The translations under genes were made by a program, and so were the position numbers. From contig NZ_VDEZ01000001.1 of assembly GCF_017922435.1 (NCBI RefSeq), positions 1,488,001-1,552,000 of the forward strand: a stretch of 64,000 bases of DNA, given 5' to 3'. Position 1 is the stretch's first letter. Each line of letters opens with the position of its first letter. This DNA comes from Thalassospira sp. ER-Se-21-Dark (GTDB lineage Bacteria; Pseudomonadota; Alphaproteobacteria; Rhodospirillales; Thalassospiraceae). Positions 33,683 through 42,759 of the stretch are shown here, piece by piece. The notes under the pieces are model-generated. The model was given only the letters and a program-made list of their open reading frames with translations. It made no database searches and had not been told where the DNA came from.

Positions 33683-34654
33683 ATGCAGATTGCTGTCGAT
33701 TTTTGCCAGCCCTTCACGCTGGATCATTCCAACATCCGTGGCCGCTTCACGCGCCTGGGCCCGACGGTGCAGACCATCATCGGGCAGCACACCTATCCTG
33801 CGCTTGCCAACCATCTGCTTTCCGAGATCATCGGCCTTGCCGTGCTGTTGTCCTCGTCGCTGAAATATGAAGGCCTGTTTACCCTTCAGACCAGCTCGGA
33901 CGGGCCGATCAGCATGCTGGTGGTCGATGTCGATAGCGATGGCAATGTGCGCGCCTGTCTTCGGGTCGATGAAGAACGCCTCAACGCCATGATCGCAGCC
34001 GAAGAAGGCGGCGAGGACGCGCTTCGGGGTCAGGTTCTTAAACTGATGGGACGGGGGCATATTGCCTTTACGGTCGATCAGGGCGACGAGCACGAACGTT
34101 ATCAGGGGATTGTATCGCTTGAGGGCGAGACGCTGGCGCAATGTGCAGAGGCCTATTTCCGTCAGTCCGAGCAGCTTGAAACATCGTTCAAGCTCGAAGT
34201 GCATCGCGGCGAGACCGCAGATGACTGGTGGGTTGGCGGGCTGTTCCTGCAAAAAATGCCGGTCAGCGCATCGGGCGATGCAAGCACCCCGGAAGAGGCC
34301 GAAAAGGTATCTGAAGACTGGAATAGATCAACCATCCTGATGGCGAGTGCGACCGAGAACGAGCTTGTTGATATCTCGCTTTCGGCCCATGACCTGATCT
34401 GGCGCCTGTTCCATGACGAGGAACCACGCGTGTTTGAACAGACCCAGCTTCAGTTCAAATGCCGTTGCTCGCGCGAGAAGATCGAAGGCGCGCTTGTGAC
34501 CTATCCGCTTGAGGAGCTGCTCTCGATGCGCGAAGCCGATACAGGCGAGGTTGGCGTATCGTGCCAGTTCTGCAACACGCGTTATGGCTTTAACGAAGCC
34601 GAGCTTCGCCAGCTCAAGGCAGATGATCCCGAAGCGGCATCGCCGAAAATCTAG
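33683..34654 (+). CDS. hslO: Hsp33 family redox-regulated chaperone
   Basis: The protein has about 323 residues: an N-terminal dimerisation and substrate domain and a C-terminal zinc/redox switch with CRC (FKCRCSREKIEG) and CQFC (VSCQFCNTRYGF), the CXC-X(n)-CXXC pattern of Hsp33. Under oxidative stress the cysteines release zinc and the protein becomes an active holdase. ATG at 33683 has GGAAG about 7 nt upstream; the open frame extends to 33593 without SD. It follows argF by 163 nt. Confidence 0.93.
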   Translation: MQIAVDFCQPFTLDHSNIRGRFTRLGPTVQTIIGQHTYPALANHLLSEIIGLAVLLSSSLKYEGLFTLQTSSDGPISMLVVDVDSDGNVRACLRVDEERLNAMIAAEEGGEDALRGQVLKLMGRGHIAFTVDQGDEHERYQGIVSLEGETLAQCAEAYFRQSEQLETSFKLEVHRGETADDWWVGGLFLQKMPVSASGDASTPEEAEKVSEDWNRSTILMASATENELVDISLSAHDLIWRLFHDEEPRVFEQTQLQFKCRCSREKIEGALVTYPLEELLSMREADTGEVGVSCQFCNTRYGFNEAELRQLKADDPEAASPKI

Positions 34655-34715
34655 TAGCGGCTTCAGGGGCTTCGGGGCTTAATTGTTCGTCACAGCCTTG
34701 CCTTAATCATCAAGC

Positions 34716-34760
34716 AACGTCACCATGGAATTTGTACGCCATGGTGGCGTTGTTTTTTTA
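34716..34760 (+). terminator. Rho-independent terminator after hslO
   Basis: A 13-bp stem (34716-34728 with 34739-34751, one G-T pair) is followed by GTTTTTTT. Confidence 0.88.
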
Positions 34761-34791
34761 TCTGTGTGATTGATCAAAGGAGATCGAAGAC

Positions 34792-35388
34792 ATGACGGTT
34801 ATGTCCATCAAGGGCCTGCGCGCCGTTGTTGCCGGGGCGGCACTTGCGCTGATGGCGGCTTGCACAAGCGGCCCGGTTGCGACCTATCCCGATGTGACAT
34901 GGCGCCATCTTGATCCGATTGTCTTTGCCGCCGGTCCGATTGAAAAGGTTGCGGCCTGGTCAGACAACGAGGACGGATCGATCCAGTCGTCCCTGCCGTT
35001 CAATCTGGGCCGCATGGCGATGAACTGGCCCGATGACCGCATCCAGACGGCAGGCACCAATGACATGCTGCGTTATAGCGTGACCGAGGCTTCGGTGACT
35101 TCGAACGCGCTTAAAACCACCAAGGGCATCAAGGGTGTATTTACCGACGATCAGTCCGACAAGATCGATCTTAAGGTCGCAGCCAAGCTTGAGCTGCTTG
35201 ACCCCAATGGCATGCAGAAGGGCGAGGTAACGGCGATGGCAGAACGGTCACGTACGCTTTCGGAATCGATGTCGGTCGCCGAACGCGAACAGGCGGTCTA
35301 TGACGCCACCACGGCCCTTTTGATGGATCTTGATCGCGAAATGGAACGCCAGATCAACAACAATCTGGGTCGTTTCCTGTTGCGGTGA
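34792..35388 (+). CDS. Conserved lipoprotein of unknown function
   Basis: The 198-residue protein has a lipoprotein signal peptide with lipobox LMAAC (cysteine about residue 24). The mature part contains DVTWRHLDPIVFAAGPIEKV, which resembles a DUF-type domain of periplasmic lipoproteins, and a C-terminal AEREQAVYDATTALLMDLDR helix. The SD AAAGGAG lies 8-9 nt before the ATG. I cannot assign a function. It is monocistronic between two terminators. Confidence 0.8.
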   Translation: MTVMSIKGLRAVVAGAALALMAACTSGPVATYPDVTWRHLDPIVFAAGPIEKVAAWSDNEDGSIQSSLPFNLGRMAMNWPDDRIQTAGTNDMLRYSVTEASVTSNALKTTKGIKGVFTDDQSDKIDLKVAAKLELLDPNGMQKGEVTAMAERSRTLSESMSVAEREQAVYDATTALLMDLDREMERQINNNLGRFLLR

Positions 35389-35423
35389 TCGACGTCCCGT
35401 TTGAGATTTGAACAAAGCCCAAG

Positions 35424-35456
35424 GACCGCGGTGATCTGTCATCGCGGTCTTTTTTG
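35424..35456 (+). terminator. Rho-independent terminator after the lipoprotein gene
   Basis: GACCGCG (35424-35430) pairs with CGCGGTC (35443-35449), with further TGA/TCA pairing in the loop, followed by TTTTTT. Confidence 0.82.
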
Positions 35457-35527
35457 TTGCGCGTCCCTGCGACACGCGGGACAAACATCAGGTTACGATT
35501 GCCCATTGCCAGATTGTGCCAAGCCTT

Positions 35528-36691
35528 ATGTTTGAAATCCCGTTGCCCTTTGTTGTTGCCTTGTTGCTGGCGATCTTGCTGGTGCGCCTGATCCTGCGCG
35601 GTCCGGCTGGTCCGGTTGGGCGAAGCATGCGGATCTTCGTTGCCGCCAGTCTGGCACTGGTGATCATGGTCGGGCTGCGCTGGCAATTTGATCTGCCGGT
35701 TTTCCGTTTCTTGCGGCCCCTGTTTGCCGCGATGCTGCCGCCCATCGCCTGGATGTGTTTTGCCGCACTCGGTTCTGAGGATCGGTCAAAAACCAGATGG
35801 CGGTGGCTGCATGTTATCCCGGTTCTGGCGATTTTCATCGCAAGTCTGACCTGGCGGCAATGGCATATCCAGGTTGATTTCCTGATTGCACTGCAATTTA
35901 CCGGATATGGTATTGCGTTGATGGTTCTGGCCAGTCGCGGCGAAGACCGTTTTGCGCAGGCACGGCTGGGCGATGTCGGATCGGTTCGGGGCATTGTTGC
36001 CGTGGTTGGCGGGGCGCTGATTTTCTCAGGACTCGTCGACGGGTTGATCGCCCTTGATTTCAGCATCACGAAGGGCACAAACGTCGCCACAATCGTCGGC
36101 ACTGCGCAGTTGGTTGTTCTGGTGGTGTTGGCGTTGCTGATGGTCCGGTTGGAGCGGCTTAGTCCGCAGACCACGCAGCTGACTGAAAGCGTGACTGAGC
36201 CCGCTCTTGCGCAGCAAAAAGACAGTCCGCAAGACAACAACGATATCGCCGAGGATGATGCCATCCTTGTCGCAATCGATGAGGTCATGCACGCGCAGCA
36301 CCTCTATCGCGATCCTGATCTGACACTCGATCGATTGGCGCGCCGGGTGGTGATCCCGGCACGGCAGATTTCCGGGGCGATTAACCGCCGGTTCGGGCGC
36401 AATGTGTCACAGGTCGTCAATGAATACCGCGTGGCAGAGGCGCAAATGTTGCTGCGAACGACCGAAAAGCCGGTGACCGAAATCATGTTTGACTGCGGGT
36501 TTCAGACCAAATCGAACTTTAACCGCGAATTTGGCCGCGTGACCGGGATGGGTCCACGGGCTTATCGTGACGCGGACCCAAATCCTGATCAATCGACCCC
36601 CGATCAACCGACCCCCGATCAACCGACCCCCGATCAACCGTTTGGGCCGATCAGGAAGCTGTTTTCAGAGAACGCAGAAAGTCGAGAATAA
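35528..36691 (+). CDS. Membrane-anchored AraC-family regulator (about 7 TM plus C-terminal HTH)
   Basis: The protein has about 387 residues. Six or seven hydrophobic segments span residues 5-220, then a linker, and then an AraC double HTH (about 245-350: LTLDRLARRVVIPARQISGA, FGRNVSQVVNEYRVAEAQML and MFDCGFQTKSNFNREFGRVT). The C-terminus carries a TPDQP pentapeptide repeated three times, then an E/S-rich tail. Similar multi-pass AraC proteins sense a membrane or periplasmic signal. Start ATG 35528 has no good SD; GTG 35516 is an alternative. The 3' end overlaps the convergent hydrolase gene by 41 nt. Confidence 0.87.
   Translation: MFEIPLPFVVALLLAILLVRLILRGPAGPVGRSMRIFVAASLALVIMVGLRWQFDLPVFRFLRPLFAAMLPPIAWMCFAALGSEDRSKTRWRWLHVIPVLAIFIASLTWRQWHIQVDFLIALQFTGYGIALMVLASRGEDRFAQARLGDVGSVRGIVAVVGGALIFSGLVDGLIALDFSITKGTNVATIVGTAQLVVLVVLALLMVRLERLSPQTTQLTESVTEPALAQQKDSPQDNNDIAEDDAILVAIDEVMHAQHLYRDPDLTLDRLARRVVIPARQISGAINRRFGRNVSQVVNEYRVAEAQMLLRTTEKPVTEIMFDCGFQTKSNFNREFGRVTGMGPRAYRDADPNPDQSTPDQPTPDQPTPDQPFGPIRKLFSENAESRE
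36594..36638 (+). repeat. 15-bp tandem repeat, three copies, inside the AraC gene
   Basis: The unit CGACCCCCGATCAAC repeats exactly three times (36594-36608, 36609-36623, 36624-36638) with partial copies on either side. It encodes the TPDQP repeats. In-frame 15-bp units allow length variation without frameshift. Confidence 0.9.
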
Positions 36692-37721
36692 GCGTGATGG
36701 TCTGCTGATGCAGGGCTGATCGGTTGGTTGCCTCGCCGCCATCAAGACAGATAATGCCATCACCGGGGACGTCCTGTTCAAGGAGGATCGCGGCATTTGG
36801 TTTGCATTCCGGCAGGAAGCTGAAATGCGCCGCACCGGGCAGGTCATGGTAACGGGTTAAATCGGCCGGCAGGTGTTCGATCAGATAACCTGATTCAAGG
36901 TCCTTGGGGATTTTGGGATTGGGCGCACCGGCGGCAATGACCAGAACCGGGATGTCTATCGCCGCCAGACTTGCCTGGGTAAAGCCACGGGCAAGGCCAA
37001 GATCAAGCGAGATGGCGCCACGGATCCGTTCGTCTTTGAGGTCGGCGGCCAGCATTTTGCGATCTGCCATTGTGCTGCCAACCTCCAGCGTCGCGAGGCC
37101 ATCACAGGCGGCGAATTCGGGATGCGCTTGGCATTCGTCATCCATCCGATCCATGTCCATTCGCGCCCCGGCAAGCTCCAGCACCGTCCATCCGCCCAGT
37201 GAATGACCAATCACCGTGATGTTGGCCGCGTCCAGATGGGGCGACCATGCCGTGTCATTGGTAAGGGATGTAATCAGATGGCTGATATCGCGCGGACGGA
37301 GCCACAATTCGTGCCCGACCTCGGCGGTGAGATCGCGGCTGGTGGTGCCGGGGTGATTGATGGCAGCAACCACGTAGCCTGTCCGGGCAAGGGCCATGGC
37401 AAGCCATGCCTGATTGCGCCAGTTGCCGCCAAAGCCATGTGACATCACGACCAATGGATGGCGTCCGTCCTGAATGTTGGCATCAGGTTGCATCATATGA
37501 CCGAAAAAGATCGGGTTTTCACCGATGCGTATTGGCGGTTTTGTATCCGCCGTCGGATACCAGATCGCACCGGCCAATGCGCGGTCACCGTCATTGGCGG
37601 CGATGGTGAGTTCCCGGAAACCAACCGCATCGGGGGATGCCTGTGATGGCGTGGAAGTGACAAGAAAGGCCAGAATGGCAAAAGCCATAAGCGCAAAAGT
37701 GGTAGGTGCAAAGCGCAGCAT
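36651..37721 (-). CDS. Secreted alpha/beta hydrolase (PAF-acetylhydrolase/dienelactone-hydrolase-like)
   Basis: The protein has about 356 residues: a signal peptide (hydrophobic AFAILAFLVTSTPSQA), then an alpha/beta hydrolase fold with the strand HPLVVMSHGFGGNWRNQAWL forming the oxyanion region, the nucleophile elbow ITVIGHSLGGWTVLEL (Ser in GHSLGG), and a C-terminal acid and histidine (LPGAAHFSFLPEC). The substrate is unknown; the family covers esterases and lipases. AGAGGA lies 8 nt before ATG 37721. It overlaps the convergent AraC gene at its 3' end. Confidence 0.88.
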   Translation of the reverse strand: MLRFAPTTFALMAFAILAFLVTSTPSQASPDAVGFRELTIAANDGDRALAGAIWYPTADTKPPIRIGENPIFFGHMMQPDANIQDGRHPLVVMSHGFGGNWRNQAWLAMALARTGYVVAAINHPGTTSRDLTAEVGHELWLRPRDISHLITSLTNDTAWSPHLDAANITVIGHSLGGWTVLELAGARMDMDRMDDECQAHPEFAACDGLATLEVGSTMADRKMLAADLKDERIRGAISLDLGLARGFTQASLAAIDIPVLVIAAGAPNPKIPKDLESGYLIEHLPADLTRYHDLPGAAHFSFLPECKPNAAILLEQDVPGDGIICLDGGEATNRSALHQQTITLILDFLRSLKTAS

Positions 37722-37783
37722 ATTTGGGTCCTCTGTACAAATCAAATCATGCGATGAGCTTTACCGGTCAGGTGTCGTTTGGC

Positions 37784-37836
37784 GTCCTAGATCGCGATCT
37801 AGGACAAAAAAAGCCCCGGTTGGTTGGCCGGGGGCT
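37784..37836. repeat. Perfect 22-bp palindrome next to an orphan terminator-like hairpin
   Basis: The half-site GTCCTAGATCG (37784-37794) is followed directly by its exact reverse complement (to 37805), making a gapless dyad. On the minus strand an AGCCCC/GGGGCT hairpin (37812-37836) and seven T precede it, with no recognised gene to terminate. The palindrome lies 63-84 bp upstream of the hydrolase start codon and may be an operator. Confidence 0.7.
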
Positions 37837-37993
37837 GGCGATGTTTGGGGTTGTTTGGGATTATGAGTTTTTCAACGAAAAATGTTTGAAGGAGCTGTCT
37901 ATCTCGGTTAAATAGTTGCGATACAATAATAATTTTCTGGTTTTCAGACCGTGTTCAACACGGCAGGAAAAACCGGTTGGGAACAGGTGAGCA

Positions 37994-38971
37994 ATGCATA
38001 AAGACAAGCCGGCACCTTCTGGTGCAGGGTTTCGACGCCTGTCAACGCGCCATGAACGTTCTGATTTGCGTTTTGAATATTGGCGCAGTCTTCATCATCG
38101 AATTGATATTCAAACCCCGACACATGAGGGGGCAAAAAACTATAATGCCGAATTGCTGCAATGTGTTGCCAGCGATGGATTGATTTTTGGGTTGTCGCGA
38201 AGCGACGATAGGGTCGTGAATTTTGCCAGGCCTGAAGGCGAATTCGCGATGATCAGCATTCCGGTCGGGGGTCGGGTAAAACTGATCTACGGAGATGATG
38301 TTTGCCCGGAAATTGCAGCAGGCAGATCGGCTGTTGTCGGTGATGGGACGCGCTCCTTGACGACAATCACGGATACTCATTCCCATGTTTATCTCGCGAT
38401 CAATCGTGATTCAGCGATGTTGGCCCTGAATGGTGGTGCCGAGAAATTGGATCAGGGTGTCTCTTTTTGGGCGCATGGTGGAATGGCCGATATGCTCAGG
38501 TCCCACTTGCAGAATATGGCAGTGCAAGGAGAGGATCTTGCCACGCAAGAAGTGGAAATTGCGATGAAGGTGGCGGTGGAGCTCTCGCTTGGTGTCTTGG
38601 CACAAGGTGTTGATGGTCATGATCCGCAGGAAGAGATTTCAACAGTCGCGATTTACGAGAGTAGCCGACGTTTTATCCAGATCAGTATTGGCCGTATGGA
38701 TCTGACAGCGGAAGTGATTGCGCAGAGTCTCGGGTGTTCGCGCAGCCATCTTTATCAGGTTTTCGAGCTGCATCATGAAACGGTGGGAAATATGATCCGC
38801 CGGTACCGGTTTGAAAATGCGGTCTCTCTTTTGGGCATGGTTCCGTACCTGTCGGTCAAACAGATTGCCTATCGTTCAGGATATAAATCCCCTGCAGCAT
38901 TTTCACGTTCCTTCCGGGAATATACCGGTATGTCTCCAACCGATTTTCGCGCTTATCACGAAGCAACTTAA
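37994..38971 (+). CDS. AraC-family transcriptional regulator
   Basis: The 325-residue protein has an N-terminal cupin-like sensor region and a C-terminal AraC double HTH (about 225-320): LTAEVIAQSLGCSRSHLYQV, ETVGNMIRRYRFENAV, VKQIAYRSGYKSPAAFSRSF and YTGMSPTDFRAYHEA. AGGTGAG lies just before the ATG. It resembles the AraC subfamily with an AraC-binding-like N-domain (as in FeaR/GadX-like proteins). It lies upstream of the beta-barrel and lipoprotein genes on the same strand and may regulate them. Confidence 0.9.
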   Translation: MHKDKPAPSGAGFRRLSTRHERSDLRFEYWRSLHHRIDIQTPTHEGAKNYNAELLQCVASDGLIFGLSRSDDRVVNFARPEGEFAMISIPVGGRVKLIYGDDVCPEIAAGRSAVVGDGTRSLTTITDTHSHVYLAINRDSAMLALNGGAEKLDQGVSFWAHGGMADMLRSHLQNMAVQGEDLATQEVEIAMKVAVELSLGVLAQGVDGHDPQEEISTVAIYESSRRFIQISIGRMDLTAEVIAQSLGCSRSHLYQVFELHHETVGNMIRRYRFENAVSLLGMVPYLSVKQIAYRSGYKSPAAFSRSFREYTGMSPTDFRAYHEAT

Positions 38972-39140
38972 GTCGGCTTATTGCCTTTAAGTGCATACGT
39001 GGCGGTCAGAAATCAATAAAGACACACTGCATCTTCTTTGGACGCACTGCATCGTCAGTTTTGGATAAGGTCCCCGAATTAAATTGCGGAGCACAGGCTG
39101 TGTTTTGCGTGATGTGCCTAGAGGCGACAAGGGGACTCGT

Positions 39141-40067
39141 ATGATGAAGTTTGATTCCGGGGAGGCTGTCAGACCATCGTCATGGTCCGGCAGGGTAATG
39201 ATTGCATTTGCAATGCTAATGACCGGGGGGCTGGTGACACCTGCCGTTGCGCAAGACGCCACGGAAGATGAAAACGGCCAAGGTGAGACAGCTAGCGACT
39301 TCGCGGGAGGCATACATCTTGCCGCAGTGTTTGCGGAGCTGTCCTATTCCAAATTCGACGAACACAGTGACATTCCCAATCCGGATAAATCCAAAACCGG
39401 GGGCTTCAAGTTTGGTGGTGTTGTTGCGACAGGTAGCAACGATACGTTCGTTGTGCCTTATCTGACATTCGCCAAAACTGATGGCGAAGGGTCTAACGAG
39501 TTTGCAAGTATCGAAACTGACAGTTCGCTCGCTGGTGCGGGGATCGGGGTTACGCATTTTGTAACACCGTATTTTCGTGTGATGGGCGGAGGGGAATTCG
39601 CGACGGGCGACCAAGATGTGGTTTTCAATGGTGCAGACACGAGTAAAACCGACATCGATATCTATAGCGCATATGGCGGTGTGGATTTTGACTTGTTTGC
39701 CTATGACGATTTCTTGTTTGGTGCATCCGATCAGATCGGTTTGAGCCATATGAGTGCAAATTTCCAACCGGGCAACAGTGTTGGACAAGGGTATTCGCGG
39801 GCCTGGTCAAACGGGTTTTCGCTGAACGGGACCTGGTTTGCGACGGAAGATACGACCTTGGGCGCGCATCTGACATATGTACGCCTGTTTGGTCTTGAGA
39901 CGCTGCCCGGTGAGGAGCCGCTTGATCGAGATTATGGACAGATATCAATCAGTGCCCAACACAGCCTGACAGACAGTGTGTCAGTTTATGGCAATATTGA
40001 TCATGTTGTTTTCAATGACCTGTATGATTCGACCAAAACAGTGGTCGGCCTTATGACATTCTTCTGA
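39141..40067 (+). CDS. Outer-membrane beta-barrel protein, autotransporter-domain-like
   Basis: The protein has about 308 residues: a long signal peptide (MIAFAMLMTGGLVTPAVAQ) and a mature domain of alternating amphipathic strands (FKFGGVVATGSNDTFVVPYL, HFVTPYFRVMGGGEF, QISISAQHSLTDSVSVYGNI) ending in a C-terminal aromatic (GLMTFF), as expected for a beta-barrel. It resembles the autotransporter barrel without a passenger, or a porin-like protein. AAGGGGA lies 5 nt before ATG 39141. It has no identified substrate. A 60-residue lipoprotein follows after 19 nt. Confidence 0.75.
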   Translation: MMKFDSGEAVRPSSWSGRVMIAFAMLMTGGLVTPAVAQDATEDENGQGETASDFAGGIHLAAVFAELSYSKFDEHSDIPNPDKSKTGGFKFGGVVATGSNDTFVVPYLTFAKTDGEGSNEFASIETDSSLAGAGIGVTHFVTPYFRVMGGGEFATGDQDVVFNGADTSKTDIDIYSAYGGVDFDLFAYDDFLFGASDQIGLSHMSANFQPGNSVGQGYSRAWSNGFSLNGTWFATEDTTLGAHLTYVRLFGLETLPGEEPLDRDYGQISISAQHSLTDSVSVYGNIDHVVFNDLYDSTKTVVGLMTFF

Positions 40068-40086
40068 TGCCGGTAGAGGTGACGTT

Positions 40087-40269
40087 ATGATTTCAATGAC
40101 AAAAAAACTGATGCTCGTTGCGGTGCTTGGTGCACTCGTGAGCGCTGGCGGATGTACGAAAACGATTAAGAACCCCAACGCTGTTGGAAGCCGCGCAAAC
40201 GTAGCAAAAACGCTGGAATCCCTTTCACCCCAAAATGTGATACCTGTTCCGTCCAGTACAGGGTCCTAG
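40087..40269 (+). CDS. Small lipoprotein, 60 residues
   Basis: The peptide MTKKLMLVAVLGALVSAGGC has a Lys-rich start and a lipobox SAGGC, with cysteine about residue 23, followed by a short polar chain (TKTIKNPNAVGSRANVAKTL). SD GAGGTGA lies 5 nt before the ATG. It is 19 nt after the beta-barrel gene and ends before a terminator, so it belongs to the same operon. The mature part is about 37 residues; no family is recognised. Confidence 0.8.
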   Translation: MISMTKKLMLVAVLGALVSAGGCTKTIKNPNAVGSRANVAKTLESLSPQNVIPVPSSTGS

Positions 40270-40326
40270 TAAGGGCGGCGACCCGTTCATTCGGGCAAGA
40301 ATAGACAGTGTTCGTAATAGTATGAC

Positions 40327-40357
40327 AAAACCCCGGCGCATAACCCGCCGGGGTTTT
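40327..40357. terminator. Bidirectional terminator between lipoprotein and uspA
   Basis: AAAACCCCGGCG (40327-40338) pairs perfectly with CGCCGGGGTTTT (40346-40357), flanked by A and T runs on either side. Confidence 0.88.
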
Positions 40358-40388
40358 GTTTGTCTGATGATTGTAAAAATCAGCGCGG

Positions 40389-41243
40389 TTAGCGGAACAT
40401 CATCACCGGCACATGGCAGGAGCGGACCATTTCGGTGGTGGTGCTGCCGATGATCAGGTTGCGGATACGCGAGTGGCCATAGGCGCCCATGACCAGAAGG
40501 TCGATATTTTCCGCTTCGATCTTGTCCTTGATCACGTCTTCGGGCTCGCCCGATGCAAAGCCTGCATCAACCTCGTAGCCCGCCTTGCGCAGGATGCCTG
40601 CGGCTTCATCAAGCTTTGCCTGCAAGGTGTCATTGGGTTTGCCAACCGAAAGCAGTGTGCAGGGCAGACCGGTAAACAGCTTGCCCGATGCAATGTGGCG
40701 CACGGCCTTCATTGCACTTTCGCCGCCGTCAAAGGCAATCAGGAACTTGTTGATCGGCTTGAACGCACGCGATGCGACAAGCACCGGCTTCTTGGCCGAA
40801 CGCACAACTCGTTCAAGGTTGGAGCCCAGATGCAGCTTGGCGAAATCGGCCGCTTCCCCGCGTTTGCCAACCAGAATCAGATCGGCATCACCTTCGAACT
40901 CGGCAATGGTTTCGACCAGATCGCCATGGCGCAGCTTGGTGGTTACCGTGCCAACACCCTTTTCCTCAAGCCCGGTTTTGGCTTCTTCAAGCAGAAGACG
41001 ACCGCGCTTGAGTTCGAGCTTGTTTTTCTGCTCGTCAAGATCCGCCAGCTCCTTGAGTAGCGCCGAACGGGCACCGAGTTTGAGGCTGCCACTGAGGTCG
41101 GCGGGTTCGGAATCGGTATTGCGCCGGCCCAGCACGTGCATCAGTTCAACCGAGGCTTCGGTCCGTTCTGCCACCCAGCGGGTCAGGTCGCATACACTTT
41201 GCGAATAGCCTGATCCATCGATCAGTGCGATCAGATGTGTCAT
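40389..41243 (-). CDS. Tandem-domain universal stress protein (UspA family)
   Basis: The 284-residue protein has two Usp domains (about 1-145 and 150-284). The second contains the ATP-binding pattern G-x2-G-x9-G-S/T in GAYGHSRIRNLIIGSTTTEM; the first keeps DGSGYS at the start and VGKRGEAADFAKLHLGSN. It is 25 nt downstream of the SulP transporter gene and probably cotranscribed. Usp proteins protect cells in starvation or stress; the pairing suggests it modulates or responds to the transporter. SulP-Usp pairs and fusions occur in other bacteria. Confidence 0.9.
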   Translation of the reverse strand: MTHLIALIDGSGYSQSVCDLTRWVAERTEASVELMHVLGRRNTDSEPADLSGSLKLGARSALLKELADLDEQKNKLELKRGRLLLEEAKTGLEEKGVGTVTTKLRHGDLVETIAEFEGDADLILVGKRGEAADFAKLHLGSNLERVVRSAKKPVLVASRAFKPINKFLIAFDGGESAMKAVRHIASGKLFTGLPCTLLSVGKPNDTLQAKLDEAAGILRKAGYEVDAGFASGEPEDVIKDKIEAENIDLLVMGAYGHSRIRNLIIGSTTTEMVRSCHVPVMMFR

Positions 41244-41268
41244 GGATCGTCTTCCTTTCCCAGTTTCC

Positions 41269-42759
41269 CTAGTGGCCCATCAGGCGTTCAAGCGCGCCGG
41301 GCTTATCGTGGATGGCCAGTTTATCGACGATTGTCTCGCTGGCTTCATTGAGACCGATCAACTCGACCTCGGCCCCTTCACGGCGGAATTTGAGCACGAC
41401 CATATCAAGGGCTGCAACACTTGAAATGTCCCAGATATGCGCGTGGCTGACATCAATCGTGACCTTGTCGAGCGCTTCGCGGAAATCAAAGGCCTTGGTG
41501 AAGTCTTCGACCGAGGCAAAGAAGATCTGGCCGCGCACTTCATAGGTGCGGTGCGTGCTGTCTGGCGAAAGCGTGCTGGTAACACGGAAAATCTGTGCGA
41601 TCTTCCAGGCAAAGAAGATACCCGAAAGCAACACACCGACCAGAACACCGATGGCAAGGTTGTGCGAACCCACCACCGTGATCACGGTCGCCAGCATCAC
41701 GATGGAGGAGCTGCGCGGATGGGTCTTGAGGTCCTTGATCGAGGACCAGCTGAATGTCCCGATCGACACCATGATCATGATCGCGACAAGGGCCGCCATC
41801 GGAATGATCGCCACCAGATCGCCCAGAACGACAATCAGGATCAAAAGGAAAATACCGGCAAGGAAGGTCGACAGGCGGCAACGGCCACCGGATTTGATGT
41901 TGATCACCGACTGGCCGATCATCGCACAACCGGCCATACCGCCGATAAAGCCGGTAAAGAAGTTGGCAATCCCCTGGCCATAGCATTCGCGCGTGCGGTT
42001 GGAGCTGGTGTCGGTCAGATCATCAACGATCTGGGCCGTCATCAGACTTTCCAGAAGACCGACAGCCGCGACCGCTGCCGAATAGGGCAGGATGATCAGG
42101 AAGGTATCAAGGTTCAGCGGCACATCCGGGAAATAGATCGCCGGGAAGGCATCGGGCAGCGCGCCCATATCGCCCACGGTGCGCAGATCGGCATCGATAA
42201 AGAACGACAGGCCCGTCAGAACGACAATGCAAACCAGCGGCGACGGGATGACCTTGGTGATGCGCGGGAACAGATAGATGATGGCAAGACCGCCTGCGAC
42301 CATCACATAGGTCATATAGCTGACATTGGTCAGTTCCGGCAGCTGGGCCATGAAGATCAGGATGGCGAGCGCATTAACGAACCCGGTCATGACCGACTTG
42401 GAAACAAAGCGCATCAGCGACCCCAGACGAAGCGCACCTGCCAGCATTTGAATGACGCCGGCCAGAACGGTCGCGGCCAGCAGATAATCCAGGCCATGCT
42501 CGCGGACAAGCGATCCCATCAGAACGGCGGTGGCGGCGGTCGCCGCCGAAATCATGCCCGGACGGCCGCCAAAGATGGCGGTGATCACGGCAATCGAGAA
42601 GGAGGCATAAAGCCCGACCTTCGGGTCAACACCGGCAATGATGGAAAAGGCAATGGCTTCCGGGATCAGGGCCAGCGCAACGACAAGGCCCGAAAGCACA
42701 TCGGCGCGAATGTTGCCAAGCCATTCAGCCCGCAAACGCGGCAGAAAATCGCTATTCAC
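41269..42759 (-). CDS. SulP-family anion transporter with C-terminal STAS domain
   Basis: The 496-residue protein has about 12 membrane segments, with the SulP signature region [20 protein letters not shown] near the N-terminus and [17 protein letters not shown]. The C-terminal STAS domain (about 400-490) includes [20 protein letters not shown] and [13 protein letters not shown]. SulP proteins carry sulfate, bicarbonate or dicarboxylates with Na+ or H+. GTG start at 42759 has GGAG with 7-nt spacing. The UspA gene follows. Substrate is not determinable here; a bicarbonate or sulfate role is a guess. Confidence 0.92.
   Translation of the reverse strand: MNSDFLPRLRAEWLGNIRADVLSGLVVALALIPEAIAFSIIAGVDPKVGLYASFSIAVITAIFGGRPGMISAATAATAVLMGSLVREHGLDYLLAATVLAGVIQMLAGALRLGSLMRFVSKSVMTGFVNALAILIFMAQLPELTNVSYMTYVMVAGGLAIIYLFPRITKVIPSPLVCIVVLTGLSFFIDADLRTVGDMGALPDAFPAIYFPDVPLNLDTFLIILPYSAAVAAVGLLESLMTAQIVDDLTDTSSNRTRECYGQGIANFFTGFIGGMAGCAMIGQSVINIKSGGRCRLSTFLAGIFLLILIVVLGDLVAIIPMAALVAIMIMVSIGTFSWSSIKDLKTHPRSSSIVMLATVITVVGSHNLAIGVLVGVLLSGIFFAWKIAQIFRVTSTLSPDSTHRTYEVRGQIFFASVEDFTKAFDFREALDKVTIDVSHAHIWDISSVAALDMVVLKFRREGAEVELIGLNEASETIVDKLAIHDKPGALERLMGH

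Noticed and set aside
37944-38135. 63-codon minus-strand frame that could explain the hairpin at 37812-37836
   Set aside because: It overlaps the start of the AraC gene, has no SD or family resemblance, and lies too far from the hairpin to justify a call.
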